Counted from the first letter of the stretch, positions 9,318-18,126 are shown. The stretch is DNA of 64,000 bases from an uncultured Prevotella sp. (GCA_900770395.1 CAAGKM010000023.1:1-64000); one strand, 5' to 3'. A program made the numbers and translations. Notes: generated from the sequence alone by a model not told the origin.

Positions 9318-10382
9318 CTATTTCGGCTGTTCCGCCTCAAGTTTCTGTATGCTTCCTGTTGTGGGGAAGAGTTGCAGCTTGGTGGTGTTGCGCTTGAACA
9401 GGTCGCCGCTGACAAGCTCGGTGTATCCGAACTGTGCGGCAAAAATCTCTGTGGACAGCAGCTCACGGGTTGTGTCGCTAATTGTCACCTTTATTTTCTC
9501 GGGTACGTTCACGTAGATGCCCTCCTCCTTAGCCTTCTTTTTCTTTCCGTCGGGTTCGGGCAGGCTTATTGTGTGCAGGTTCCTTATATATATATAATAA
9601 GGTGTACCCGACAGATCATCGCCATCGACCATGCCTAATTGTTTGGACAGGCGGAAGAGAATCATCTTGTTTACCTCCTCCATTGGGCAGATGTTGATGA
9701 TGTGCTCTGTGGTGTCGCACTCCACTGTGCCTGTGAACATGCTTGTCATGGCGTTCTCCTGGGCTGTGAGTTGTGCGAGCATGAGCCGCAGCTGCTCGCC
9801 GTCCTTTGGCATGAAGTCAGCCTGACCGCGTGTGAGCTGGTTCTTGCTGTCTCTTATCTCATATATGTCCTGGGCTATGAGCTGCGCCATCTTGGCTGTG
9901 GAGCCTGCGGAGAGAATATCCTCGCTGAGATAGCTCTCGGGTGACGGCTGCTGTGGCTTTGCCGAAGGCTTAAATATTGCAGGCATTGTGGGAACGGTAG
10001 TCTCAGTGTTTACCGCTAACAGGCATCCGTCGTCGCTGAGCTGCATGTTTGTGCCGACACTCTTGCCGCTGTACTTCACCGTGTAGCATTTTGCGGTGTC
10101 AGCCACTGCGAACGGTGTCACTTTAATGCCAATCACCTTGTGGCTCACCTCAGCACTCTGCCTGACGTTTCTCATGCGCAGATACTTGTCGGCATACATA
10201 CACATTGAGCCAGGCGTGTATTGTGTTTTTTCCACCATGACGCTTATGCGCAGGGCTGTCTTTGGCAGATAGTAGAATGTGCCCTCGGGATGTCCTCCTG
10301 CGGTGTATCTCTCTATCACGGTCTGTGCTCCTGCCGTGGTGCCGATGGCTGAGAGAAGTGCTGCTATAACAATCTTTTTCAT
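9318..10382 (-). CDS. DUF4831 family secreted protein
   Basis: A 354-residue protein with a signal peptide cut after TAGAQ. The sequence after it (TVIERYTAGG, GTFYYLPKTALRISV) is typical of the DUF4831 family of Bacteroidota. Motifs seen are a poly-lysine loop (KKKKAK) near residue 280 and the strand TPYYIYIRN. There is no Cys lipobox and no catalytic motif I recognise. It stands alone on the minus strand, 86 nt downstream of the NAD(P)HX repair gene, with which it may be co-transcribed. The 86-bp gap is AT-rich with a short inverted repeat (ATTATATT / AATATAAT). Function unknown; probably periplasmic. Confidence 0.8.
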   Translation of the reverse strand: MKKIVIAALLSAIGTTAGAQTVIERYTAGGHPEGTFYYLPKTALRISVMVEKTQYTPGSMCMYADKYLRMRNVRQSAEVSHKVIGIKVTPFAVADTAKCYTVKYSGKSVGTNMQLSDDGCLLAVNTETTVPTMPAIFKPSAKPQQPSPESYLSEDILSAGSTAKMAQLIAQDIYEIRDSKNQLTRGQADFMPKDGEQLRLMLAQLTAQENAMTSMFTGTVECDTTEHIINICPMEEVNKMILFRLSKQLGMVDGDDLSGTPYYIYIRNLHTISLPEPDGKKKKAKEEGIYVNVPEKIKVTISDTTRELLSTEIFAAQFGYTELVSGDLFKRNTTKLQLFPTTGSIQKLEAEQPK

Positions 10383-10468
10383 AATTATTTTTTTGTTTCT
10401 GTAGTTTTTATATTATATTCTTAATATAATTTATATAACTTAGTATATTATCTTAATATCTTATATTT

Positions 10469-12010
10469 TTATTTAATTGTTAATTGCGCTTTCTTGGCAT
10501 ACAGCCTCATGAAAGCCTGAGGCAGACAGTCGATTATGTCGCTTGCCATGAGGCTCTCTATTCCCATTTTTTCTGCTGCTATGTCGCCGGCAAGCCCGTG
10601 CACATACATGCCTATAGCGGCGGCTTCGTGCTGCTTATAGCCACGTGCCAGCAGACCGGTGATGATGCCTGTCAGCACATCGCCGCTTCCTGCTGTAGCC
10701 ATTCCTGCATTGCCAGTGGGGCACAGTTCCACGTTGCCGTCGGGAAGGCAGAGTGTCGAGTAGTGTCCTTTCAGTATTATATATCCCTGAATATGCTGTG
10801 CCAGGTCGCGTGCTTTCTGAAGGCGCTCGTAGCTGTTGGTGCTGTTGCCCTGCATGCGGTCGAACTCCTTGGGGTGTGGTGTCATTATCACTCCCTTGGG
10901 CAGTTGCTGCATCCATGCCTTGCGGTTGCCGAGAATGTTGAGAGCATCAGCGTCTGCGACAATAGGACATTGTGCGCCCCGCAATTGTGCTATCAGTGCT
11001 ATGGCTGTCTCGTTGGTTTGTCCTATGCCCGGTCCTATGCCTAATGCGTCGTACATTTCCGTGTCTGTAGGCTCGCTGAAAAAGTATTCGTTAGGGTCGG
11101 TCCTTACTATTGCCTCTGGTATGGCTGCCTGCAGTATGGGCGTGTTGCGCCTTGGACTGCGCACTGCCACTTTCCCCGCTCCAGAGCGGTAACATGCCTT
11201 AGCTGCCAGTATTGCCGCCCCGCACATGCCTGCGCTTCCTGCCACGAGCAATGCGTTGCCCATCTGCCCTTTGTGTGCGAAATCATCACGTGTGAGCAGC
11301 CGTCTGCACACTTCGTTTTCCTCCATGATGCTGTATACGGCTGACATTTCCTCCATTCCCTTTTCGTGCAGTCCTATGTCGAGTGTACGCACCTCGCCGG
11401 TTATCTGCTGGTTCTCAGCAAAGAAGAACGAGAGCTTTTTCTGATGCAGGGTGAGTGTTATGTCGGCCCTTATCATGTTTGCCCTCACATTGTAGGTGTT
11501 GTCCTCGGGCATCAGTCCCGACGGAATGTCGATGCTCACCACCTTTGCCTGTGAGGCGTTGATGTATTTCACCAATGACGCAAATCCACCTGAGAGAGTC
11601 TTGTTTAGTCCAGAGCCGAACAGACCGTCAATCACCACAATGTCGGCGGAAAGCTGTGGCGGGTCAAACTCTTGTCTCACCTCCACAAATGTCTTCACGC
11701 TTCTGCATTCCTCAAGTCGTTTGCGGTTGGTCTCGCAGTCATCGCTGAGATGATGGCCTGATATGTTGAACAGATACACGCTCACATCGTAGTTGGCGTT
11801 GGCTAAAAGGCGGGCAATGGCAAGCGCGTCGCCGCCGTTGTTGCCGGGACCGGCGAACACCACGAAGGGAGTCTTGGGCTCAAATGTGCGTTTTATCTCG
11901 TCGGTCATTACCATGGCTGCCCGCTCCATCAGATTGATGGAGTCTATTGGCTCGTGCTCTATTGTGTATTTGTCCAAATCGTGGATTTGTTGTGCCGTAA
12001 ATATCTTCAT
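10469..12010 (-). CDS. nnr: Bifunctional NAD(P)H-hydrate epimerase / ADP-dependent NAD(P)H-hydrate dehydratase
   Basis: A 513-residue fusion that repairs hydrated NADH and NADPH. The N-terminal half (~1-215) is a YjeF_N epimerase domain with the loop FAGPGNNGGDALAIARLL and the conserved VVIDGLFGSGL. The C-terminal half (~230-505) is a ribokinase-fold dehydratase with GPGIG, VADADALNIL, MTPHPKEFDRM and the active-site loop GSGDVLTGIITGLLARG. All expected motifs are intact and the length is normal for the fusion. It is divergent from hpt across a 111-bp gap. Cytoplasmic housekeeping enzyme. Confidence 0.93.
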   Translation of the reverse strand: MKIFTAQQIHDLDKYTIEHEPIDSINLMERAAMVMTDEIKRTFEPKTPFVVFAGPGNNGGDALAIARLLANANYDVSVYLFNISGHHLSDDCETNRKRLEECRSVKTFVEVRQEFDPPQLSADIVVIDGLFGSGLNKTLSGGFASLVKYINASQAKVVSIDIPSGLMPEDNTYNVRANMIRADITLTLHQKKLSFFFAENQQITGEVRTLDIGLHEKGMEEMSAVYSIMEENEVCRRLLTRDDFAHKGQMGNALLVAGSAGMCGAAILAAKACYRSGAGKVAVRSPRRNTPILQAAIPEAIVRTDPNEYFFSEPTDTEMYDALGIGPGIGQTNETAIALIAQLRGAQCPIVADADALNILGNRKAWMQQLPKGVIMTPHPKEFDRMQGNSTNSYERLQKARDLAQHIQGYIILKGHYSTLCLPDGNVELCPTGNAGMATAGSGDVLTGIITGLLARGYKQHEAAAIGMYVHGLAGDIAAEKMGIESLMASDIIDCLPQAFMRLYAKKAQLTIK

Positions 12011-12036
12011 TGTAGTGATTTTTCAAATTATATCTG

Positions 12037-12096
12037 CAAAAATACAAAAATAATGCTAAACAATTGCTATACTTTGGTGTTTTTTTTGTAATTTTG
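12037..12096. promoter_or_regulatory. Divergent promoters for nnr (-) and hpt (+)
   Basis: On the minus strand 12037-12044 reads TATTTTTG; on the plus strand 12089-12096 is TAATTTTG. Both fit the TAnnTTTG -7 consensus. A TTG on each strand near 12061-12066 could supply -33 contacts for both. Confidence 0.5.
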
Positions 12097-12121
12097 TGCC
12101 AAAATTGTTGTTTTTTGCGTT

Positions 12122-12658
12122 ATGAGCATAATAAAAGTGAAGGATAAGACGTTCAAAACGTTTATTTCCGAGACTGAGATTAAAGAGCGTATAAAGGTTG
12201 TTGCCGGCGAGATAAGCAAGGACATGGAAGGCAAGAATCCGTTGCTTCTCGCAGTGCTTAACGGCTCGTTTATCTTTGCCGCCGACTTGATGCGTGAGAT
12301 AACCATTCCGTGTGAGATATCATTTGTGAAGCTTGCATCCTATCAGGGAACCACATCCACAGGGAAAGTGCGTGAGGTGATGGGCATCAATGAGGACCTT
12401 ACGGGGCGCACTGTGATAATTGTAGAGGATATTGTTGAGAGCGGACTCACAATGAAGCGCATGATTGAGAGTCTCGGCACACGCAACCCTGAGTCGGTAC
12501 ACATCTGCACGCTGTTCCACAAGCCTGAGTGCCAGAAGGTGGAGCTCAACATGGAGTATGTGGCGTTCAGCATCCCCAACGACTTTGTGCTCGGCTACGG
12601 ACTTGACTACGACCAGCAGGGCAGGGGACTGCGCGAGGTGTATACGCTTGTTGAGTGA
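12122..12658 (+). CDS. hpt: Hypoxanthine phosphoribosyltransferase
   Basis: A 178-residue cytoplasmic type I phosphoribosyltransferase for purine salvage (hypoxanthine or guanine + PRPP to nucleotide). The PRPP-binding motif VIIVEDIVESGLTM lies at about residues 99-112. The pyrophosphate loop region is LLAVLNGSFIFAADLM, the flexible loop is SYQGTTSTGKV, and the C-terminal FVLGYGLDYDQQGR is typical of bacterial Hpt. Length and motifs are normal. adk follows 59 nt downstream on the same strand, a pairing common in Bacteroidota. Confidence 0.93.
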   Translation: MSIIKVKDKTFKTFISETEIKERIKVVAGEISKDMEGKNPLLLAVLNGSFIFAADLMREITIPCEISFVKLASYQGTTSTGKVREVMGINEDLTGRTVIIVEDIVESGLTMKRMIESLGTRNPESVHICTLFHKPECQKVELNMEYVAFSIPNDFVLGYGLDYDQQGRGLREVYTLVE

Positions 12659-12717
12659 GGAGTTATAAATTATAATAGAAAACACCAAACATAAAATTAT
12701 ATTTTTTAGGTAAAAAG

Positions 12718-13299
12718 ATGAAGAATATTGTGATTTTTGGCGCACCGGGATCAGGTAAGGGTACGCAGAGTGACTTGATGATTGAGAAATATGGATTGGG
12801 TCACATCTCCACTGGCGATGTCCTTCGCAGTGAGATTAAGAATGAAACAGAATTAGGTAAGACTGCCAAGTCGTTTATCGATAAAGGACAGCTCATCCCC
12901 GATGAGTTGATGATTGACATTCTTGCAAGTGTTTACGATAGCTTCGGCAAGGAGCACAGGGGAGTGATTTTCGACGGTTTCCCACGCACCATTCCACAGG
13001 CAGAGGCTCTGAAGAAGATGCTCAATGAGCGTGGCCACAAAATTGCGGCAATGATTGAGCTTGACGTGCCTGAGGACGAGTTGATGAAGCGGCTCATCAA
13101 GCGTGGTCAGGAGAGCGGACGCTCTGATGACAACGCTGAGACAATAAAGAAGCGCCTCGATGTTTACCACAACCAGACAGCTCCGCTCATTGAGTGGTAT
13201 AATAACGAGGGACTGCACTACCACATCAACGGATTGGGAGAGCTTGACCGCATCTTCGCTGATGTGTGCAAGGTTATTGATGAGGGTGTGTCAAAATGA
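12718..13299 (+). CDS. adk: Adenylate kinase (short form)
   Basis: A 193-residue cytoplasmic enzyme for ATP + AMP = 2 ADP. The Walker A loop GAPGSGKGT is at residues 7-15, then STGDVLRSE (AMP site), FDGFPRTIPQAEAL, and the arginine-containing LIKRGQESGRSDDN, which replaces a long zinc-type LID. The short LID is usual for Bacteroidota adenylate kinases. It follows hpt and is convergent with the regulator gene at 13430. Confidence 0.95.
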   Translation: MKNIVIFGAPGSGKGTQSDLMIEKYGLGHISTGDVLRSEIKNETELGKTAKSFIDKGQLIPDELMIDILASVYDSFGKEHRGVIFDGFPRTIPQAEALKKMLNERGHKIAAMIELDVPEDELMKRLIKRGQESGRSDDNAETIKKRLDVYHNQTAPLIEWYNNEGLHYHINGLGELDRIFADVCKVIDEGVSK

Positions 13300-13325
13300 G
13301 AATATGTAATCATAATGACATAAAT

Positions 13326-13398
13326 TAGGCACGGATTACACGGATTTCACAGTTTTTCTCTTTCGCAAATCTGTGTATTCCGTGTAATCCGTGCCTAA
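13326..13398. terminator. Long imperfect inverted repeat between convergent genes, likely bidirectional terminator
   Basis: TTAGGCACGGATTACACGGA at 13326-13345 is the reverse complement of the stretch ending at 13398. Pairing continues imperfectly inward (TTTCACAG against CTGTGTA). It lies between adk (+) and the regulator (-). The ACGGATTACACGGA sequence is a widely dispersed intergenic repeat type in many bacterial genomes. It lacks a strong T-run, so the terminator role is inference. Confidence 0.6.
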
Positions 13399-13429
13399 AA
13401 GGAAGTAGAAGGTTGGTTTTGACACACCC

Positions 13430-16400
13430 TTATTTTTTCTGCATATACTCCCTTGGCGTTTGCCCATACATTTTCTTGAACATGGTGGAGAATGATGTGG
13501 TGTTGCTGAATCCGCACTTATACACTATCTCCGTGATATTGTGGTTACCCTCATCCAGCAGCTTTGCAGCCTGCTGCATGCGTATGTTGCGTATAAAGTC
13601 GTGAGGTGTCTGGTTGGTCAGTTCCTTCATCTTTCGGTGCAGGTGCACACGGCTCAGTCCCACCTCCTGCGCAATCATGTCCACGCTCAGGTCGCTGTTG
13701 CTTATGTTGTGGTTTATCACATCCATGATTTTTACCATCAATTTCTGGTCGGGCGTCGTCACCTCCAAATTCTCCACCTTGTCGCTTTGGCTTTCCTCGC
13801 CCGAGAATTTTTTCTCCATCACGCGTCGGCTGTTAATCTTGTTTATTATGGTGCGCTTCAGTATGTCCATGTTGAAAGGCTTGGTGATGTAGGCGTCGGC
13901 TCCGGTTTCCAGTCCTTCCAGCACATCATTGTCCATAGCCTTTGCCGTGAGCATTATCACTGGAATGTGGTTGGTGCGTATGTTCGACTTAATCTTTGTG
14001 CACAGCTCATTGCCGTCCATGCATGGCATCATAACGTCAGTAATCACCACTGCCGGCAGCTCTTTCTGTATCACAGGCAACGCCTCGGCACCATTGGTGA
14101 ATGCCAGTACCCTGAACGTGCTCTCCAAGCTCTGGGCCACATATTGCCTTATCTCGTCATCGTCTTCGGCAATCACGATAGTCTGTAGCTTGTTTTTTGG
14201 TGTTGTAGGGTCACAACCAGTTGCGGCTTCAGTGTCAGCTGTTGACTGCTGTTCGCTTGTCTTTTCTTCGGCTGCAACATGTTGCTGCTCAACGTTGTGG
14301 TGTTCCTCGCTCATCACTGCTAATTCCTCACTGTTCAGATGGCTATTGCCTAAAGGCAGTTCAACAACGAACTTGCAGCCGCCAGGCAGGTTCTCGGCAT
14401 GTATAGTGCCGTGCTGAAGCTCTGTAAGCGAGCGTGCGAGGTCAAGCCCCACGCCCGTGCCGGGCTTGGTGTTGCTGCCCTTTGCCTGGTAGAACCGCAT
14501 GAAAATCTTTTCTAATTGGTCCTCGGCAATCTGCTGACCGTCGTTGCTTACGAAAATCTGGAACTTTTTATTGTCTTTAGTCAGTCCTATCACCACGTTC
14601 TTGCCGTTTGGAGTATATTTCATCGCGTTCGACAGGAGGTTCATCATCACCTTGTCCAGGGCGGTACGGTCAACCCAAGCCGACAGCTTGTCAATGCCGT
14701 CGTGCATGAATGAGAGGTTGATGCCCTTGTTGCGTGCCGTGTAGGCAAAGAGTGAGCATATTTCGTTAATGAACCCTACTATGTCGGTTTCCTGCATCTG
14801 CATTTTCATCTGCCCCTTGTCTATTTTCCTCATGTCCATTATCTGGTTTACGATGTGGAGTATTCGCTCGGCATTGCGCTTGATGGTGGCGTAGATGGCG
14901 TTGCGGTGAGGATCGTTGTCCTCAGACATGAGGTCTCCTAATGGCGATGTTATCAGCGTCATAGGAGTGCGTATCTCGTGGCTTAGGTCAATGAAGAAGC
15001 GCAGCTTGGCATCGTTCATCTCCTCGGCATGCTTGTGTTTCTGCAAGTCGAGCTTATCCTGCTGCCGTGCCTTCATGTTGCGGTAGAGCCACCAGCATAC
15101 ATATATTATAATAAGGAGATAAATGGTTTTTGCCCACCATGAGAAGTACCACGGATGGTGTACCACGATTGTTATCTCCTTCACCTTCGACTGTGCGCCG
15201 TTTAATGTAGCCTGTATCCTTATATTATAGGTGCCCGGTGTGAGATGTGTGAGTGTCAGGCGGTTTGTTCCTTCCGCCAGCGAGCTCCATTTGCCCGAGT
15301 CTATACTATAGCGGAACATCGTGCGCTCCTGATTCTTGAAAGTGAGTGTCGACAAGCGCAGGGTCACTGTGTTGTCCTGATGGCTCAGGTCGAAGCGGCT
15401 GCTTTCCGCCACGATGGTGTCGGTTATCACATAGTTTCCCGACTTCATTCCTGCTCTCACTATGGTGCTTCCTATCTCCAGTGCCGACAGTACCACGTCG
15501 AGTTTCTGCTGTCGGGGTGTGATATCTTCAGGCGTGAATACGGTTATGCCCTGCATGCCTCCGAACAACAGCCGGTTGTCTGACAGGCTCAGCGACACGC
15601 CGTCACTGAACTCATTGCTCTGCAGTCCGTCGTTGGCATAGTAGTTTGTCACAGCTCCTGTGGATGGCTCCAGGCAGCACAGTCCCTTCTTGGTGCTTAT
15701 CCACATCTTGCCGGTTTTGTCCTCCTGTATGTCGGCAATCGAGCTTGATGGCAGTCCCTGTGCCGTGGTGTAACTTGTAATCCGTGTTTCCCCTTTTCTT
15801 TCAATCATGAATAGTGAGTCGTCGCCTCCCACCCACAGTCGTCCTTTTCTGTCCTCTTTTATTCCCGTCACGTTGTTGTTTTCGAGCATAAGGTTTGTCC
15901 CGAACGTCTTTGTCCAGCTTCCCGATGGAATGTCGAGTGCCGCCAGTCCCATGGATGTGCCGATGTACAGTGTCTTGCCGTTGCGCGACAGTCGCATCTG
16001 CATGATATAGTCGTTAGGCAGACATTGTTTCGTGCCGCCGCGGCTTTTGTAGCTCACGGTCTTGCCCGTGGCAATGTCATACATTTTAAGTCCGTCGCCC
16101 AGAGTTCCTATCCACAGGTGCCCTTTCTTGTCTGCAATGATTTCAAACACAGCTGTAGCCTTGCCGTAACTCCATGGCAGACGGTGATATTCGCCAGTTC
16201 CGGTGTCCACCCATCCGCAGCCCTTTGTGTAGGAGCCAATCCATAGCCGCCTGTTCTCGTCTTCGGCTATGCACAGCACAGCCGAGGGAATGGAGTTGCT
16301 TTTGCCTTGTGGCGCAAAGTGTTTTTCCTGTCTGTATCCGCCGTCAGTGTTTAGAGCATACAGTCCGCCGCCGTCAGTGCCCACCCACAGTGTGCCGTCA

Positions 16401-17437
16401 GCTGTTTTGTGTACTGCCATCACACATTCGTCGCCGATGAGGTTTTGCTGTGGCATTTTCTTTCCAATGTAGCCGAACCGTGACTTGTGGTTCATCTGTA
16501 CAAACAGTCCTTTCTGAAACAGTCCCAGCCAGATGTTGCCGTCCTTGTCTCGGGTTATCGACCCCACTTTTGTGTTACTCAGATTGGTTTTATATGTGTA
16601 GAACGTGCTGTTTCTCACCGTTCCCGTCTGTATGTCAAGCAGTTTCAGTCCCTGACCGTTGGTGCCTATCATCAGCGTTTTGTTGTTCTTGGGCATCAGC
16701 GATGTCACTGGTATGCCCTGTGTCTGTGGTATCAGCGAAAATGCTTTTTCTCCCTTGCGCTTTACGTACACTCCGTGGTTGTTGCATCCGGCATAGATGT
16801 TTCCGTTGCAGTCCTGACAGATGTCGCTCATTATGCCCCTCAGGTCAATGTTGTCGAAGTATCGTGTCAGCCTGTTGTTGCGGTCAATGCATATCACTCC
16901 GTTGTCCTCGGTCACTGCCCACAGCCGTCCGTCCTTGTCTTCCATGAGCTTCCTTGTGAAATCGAGCGCTCTTTCTCCGGAAAGAATCTGCTCTGAGGTG
17001 GTCAGTCCTGTTATCTGGTGTAGTCCCAAGCCGCTTGTTGCATATATGATTGTTCCGTCCTTGCGCCTTATGGCATGGCTGACGAAGCAGTTTTTTGTCT
17101 TTCCACCCTCAGTGACAGTCAGCAGTTTGTCGTTGACTATCACCTGTATGCTGTTTGCCTGGCACACATAGATATGCCCCCCCTCATCCTCTGTCACATG
17201 GTTCACCACATTGCTGTTCAGCCCGTGTGTCTTATACAGCGAGTAGAAGTCGTATCCGTCGTATATGTTCAGTCCGTTGTTTGTTGCCACCCAGAGCATT
17301 CCGCGGCTGTCCTGGTATGCAGATCTTACGAGACTGCTTGATATATGGCTGTCGCTGTCGTAGAGTATTCCCATCTGGGCATGTGCCGCCATCGTCATGT
17401 ACAATGCAATTACACTATTTATAATCCTAAGCTTCAT
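13430..17437 (-). CDS. Hybrid two-component system (HTCS) sensor-regulator, candidate xylan regulator
   Basis: A 1335-residue one-protein two-component system. After a signal peptide there are about 14 Reg_prop propeller repeats in the periplasm (~25-670; many copies of GxLWVGT/DGGLY-like strands), a Y_Y_Y domain (~690-760) and one transmembrane helix (~767-785). The histidine kinase core has phosphoacceptor His820 in SHEIRTPM and an ATPase domain (NAMKYT, GVGLDLARSL). A receiver follows with Asp1134 in ITDVMMPCMDG. The C-terminal AraC-type helix-turn-helix occupies ~1235-1335. All key residues are present. It is divergent from the GH43/xus operons, matching the position of XynR-type regulators in Prevotella xylan loci. 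It probably senses xylo-oligosaccharides and binds the direct-repeat operators listed below; both are inference. Confidence 0.93.
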   Translation of the reverse strand: MKLRIINSVIALYMTMAAHAQMGILYDSDSHISSSLVRSAYQDSRGMLWVATNNGLNIYDGYDFYSLYKTHGLNSNVVNHVTEDEGGHIYVCQANSIQVIVNDKLLTVTEGGKTKNCFVSHAIRRKDGTIIYATSGLGLHQITGLTTSEQILSGERALDFTRKLMEDKDGRLWAVTEDNGVICIDRNNRLTRYFDNIDLRGIMSDICQDCNGNIYAGCNNHGVYVKRKGEKAFSLIPQTQGIPVTSLMPKNNKTLMIGTNGQGLKLLDIQTGTVRNSTFYTYKTNLSNTKVGSITRDKDGNIWLGLFQKGLFVQMNHKSRFGYIGKKMPQQNLIGDECVMAVHKTADGTLWVGTDGGGLYALNTDGGYRQEKHFAPQGKSNSIPSAVLCIAEDENRRLWIGSYTKGCGWVDTGTGEYHRLPWSYGKATAVFEIIADKKGHLWIGTLGDGLKMYDIATGKTVSYKSRGGTKQCLPNDYIMQMRLSRNGKTLYIGTSMGLAALDIPSGSWTKTFGTNLMLENNNVTGIKEDRKGRLWVGGDDSLFMIERKGETRITSYTTAQGLPSSSIADIQEDKTGKMWISTKKGLCCLEPSTGAVTNYYANDGLQSNEFSDGVSLSLSDNRLLFGGMQGITVFTPEDITPRQQKLDVVLSALEIGSTIVRAGMKSGNYVITDTIVAESSRFDLSHQDNTVTLRLSTLTFKNQERTMFRYSIDSGKWSSLAEGTNRLTLTHLTPGTYNIRIQATLNGAQSKVKEITIVVHHPWYFSWWAKTIYLLIIIYVCWWLYRNMKARQQDKLDLQKHKHAEEMNDAKLRFFIDLSHEIRTPMTLITSPLGDLMSEDNDPHRNAIYATIKRNAERILHIVNQIMDMRKIDKGQMKMQMQETDIVGFINEICSLFAYTARNKGINLSFMHDGIDKLSAWVDRTALDKVMMNLLSNAMKYTPNGKNVVIGLTKDNKKFQIFVSNDGQQIAEDQLEKIFMRFYQAKGSNTKPGTGVGLDLARSLTELQHGTIHAENLPGGCKFVVELPLGNSHLNSEELAVMSEEHHNVEQQHVAAEEKTSEQQSTADTEAATGCDPTTPKNKLQTIVIAEDDDEIRQYVAQSLESTFRVLAFTNGAEALPVIQKELPAVVITDVMMPCMDGNELCTKIKSNIRTNHIPVIMLTAKAMDNDVLEGLETGADAYITKPFNMDILKRTIINKINSRRVMEKKFSGEESQSDKVENLEVTTPDQKLMVKIMDVINHNISNSDLSVDMIAQEVGLSRVHLHRKMKELTNQTPHDFIRNIRMQQAAKLLDEGNHNITEIVYKCGFSNTTSFSTMFKKMYGQTPREYMQKK

Positions 17438-17468
17438 ATATATATGTAGTTTTTCAGTTTATCTTATG

Positions 17469-17476
17469 CAAAGGTA
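17469..17476 (-). promoter_or_regulatory. Candidate -7 box of the HTCS gene
   Basis: Read on the minus strand this is TACCTTTG, about 32 nt upstream of the start codon at 17437. The paired TGTTAC half-sites of the xylan operons are not present at the corresponding distance, so the regulator gene is probably not controlled by that operator. Confidence 0.55.
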
Positions 17477-17563
17477 ATACTTTTTTTCCACATTCCGCCT
17501 TGTTTTCTCAAATAAATTGCCTTTTGACGCAAATATTAGCAAAAAACGTAAGATTTTTATGGC

Positions 17564-17630
17564 GTGTAACAGAAAACAAATTATTTGTAACATAAGAGTA
17601 AGTAGTTTTGAAAAAATAGCAGTACCTTTG
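17564..17630 (+). promoter_or_regulatory. Xylan-regulon operator and promoter of a lost gene (site R)
   Basis: Half-sites GTGTAAC (17564-17570) and TTGTAAC (17585-17591) start 21 bp apart. The -7 box TACCTTTG at 17623-17630 starts 59 bp after the first half-site. This is the same geometry as at the five functional operons, but it stands in front of a gene relic. Confidence 0.65.
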
Positions 17631-17660
17631 CAAACGAAACAGAGGTAATAAAAAAACAAT

Positions 17661-17757
17661 ATGAATATGACAGATGCCGTAAAAGGCTTGTGGGGTGGCA
17701 ATGCTGGCAGTAGTTGCCGCCACAGCCTCGGCACAGAACCGGTTTGTGATTAAATAG
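17661..17757 (+). pseudogene. Relic of a secreted-protein gene: signal peptide only, frameshifted
   Basis: The ATG at 17661 reads MNMTDAVKGLWG. A single-base frame change near 17690 then continues as VAMLAVVAATASAQNRFVIK and a stop at 17755-17757. The result is a textbook signal peptide (hydrophobic core, ASAQ cleavage site) with almost nothing behind it. Its promoter and operator (17564-17630) are preserved. I infer a degraded secreted gene of the xylan regulon whose body was deleted. A short leader peptide is the alternative, but the frameshift argues against it. Confidence 0.6.
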
Positions 17758-17906
17758 GTAGAGATTAAATGAATAAAATTTTAAATTTTAGGTTAGTAGT
17801 TTTTTTGATTTATATAGTTGTAGTTTTGTAGTGTGGGGATGCAGGCGTAATAGAGATTACAGTCTGCTCCCCATTTTTCTTTTTGTTAAAATGTTGGAGA
17901 TTTAAT
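17758..17906. other. AT-rich intergenic DNA
   Basis: This is the middle of the 689-bp gap between the HTCS gene and the GH43 gene. I see no gene, promoter or clear hairpin here. The rest of the gap holds the relic and its operator (17564-17757), the 22-bp array (17907-17994) and the GH43 promoter region (18031-18097). Confidence 0.5.
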
Positions 17907-17994
17907 GAACATATGTTCATCAGCTATCGAACATATGTTTATCGGCCATCGAACATATGTTCGTCAGTCATTGAACATATGTTCTTGTGTTGTC
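17907..17994. repeat. Four 22-bp tandem units with GAACATATGTTC palindrome
   Basis: Units start at 17907, 17929, 17951 and 17973. Each opens with GAACATATGTTC (one copy ends TTT), followed by a 10-bp less conserved part such as ATCAGCTATC, ATCGGCCATC or GTCAGTCATT. The palindrome therefore recurs every two helical turns, ending 36 bp upstream of the GH43 operator. Confidence 0.9.
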
Positions 17995-18030
17995 TTTCAA
18001 GATCCGTGTGCTTGCGTAATAAATTCAAAG

Positions 18031-18097
18031 ATGTTACCTGAGACAAAGTACATGTAACTCTGCGTGAACTGCACGTTCTTTTTTTGTTGTACCTTTG
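18031..18097 (+). promoter_or_regulatory. Xylan-regulon operator and promoter, site 1 (GH43)
   Basis: Half-sites ATGTTAC (18031, extended as ATGTTACCTGAGACAAAG) and ATGTAAC (18052) are 21 bp apart. The -7 box TACCTTTG is at 18090-18097, 59 bp from the first half-site. No TTTG is seen at -33, consistent with activator dependence. Confidence 0.75.
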
Positions 18098-18126
18098 CAC
18101 ACTGAAAATGAATTAATGAAAAAACT

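Noticed and set aside
10484..11044. 186-codon plus-strand frame inside the NAD(P)HX repair gene
   Set aside because: Shadow of a conserved enzyme; no independent support.
13541..14188. 215-codon plus-strand frame inside the HTCS receiver and AraC region
   Set aside because: The opposite strand encodes intact receiver and AraC motifs; this frame has none.
17459..17734. 91-codon minus-strand frame upstream of the HTCS gene
   Set aside because: It overlaps the HTCS promoter, the relic's operator and the relic itself, and has no recognisable sequence features.
17907..17994. Possible short CRISPR array
   Set aside because: Units are 22 bp with palindromic cores and no unique spacers of normal length; no cas genes are nearby. 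The same holds for 9143-9306 and 44147-44267.
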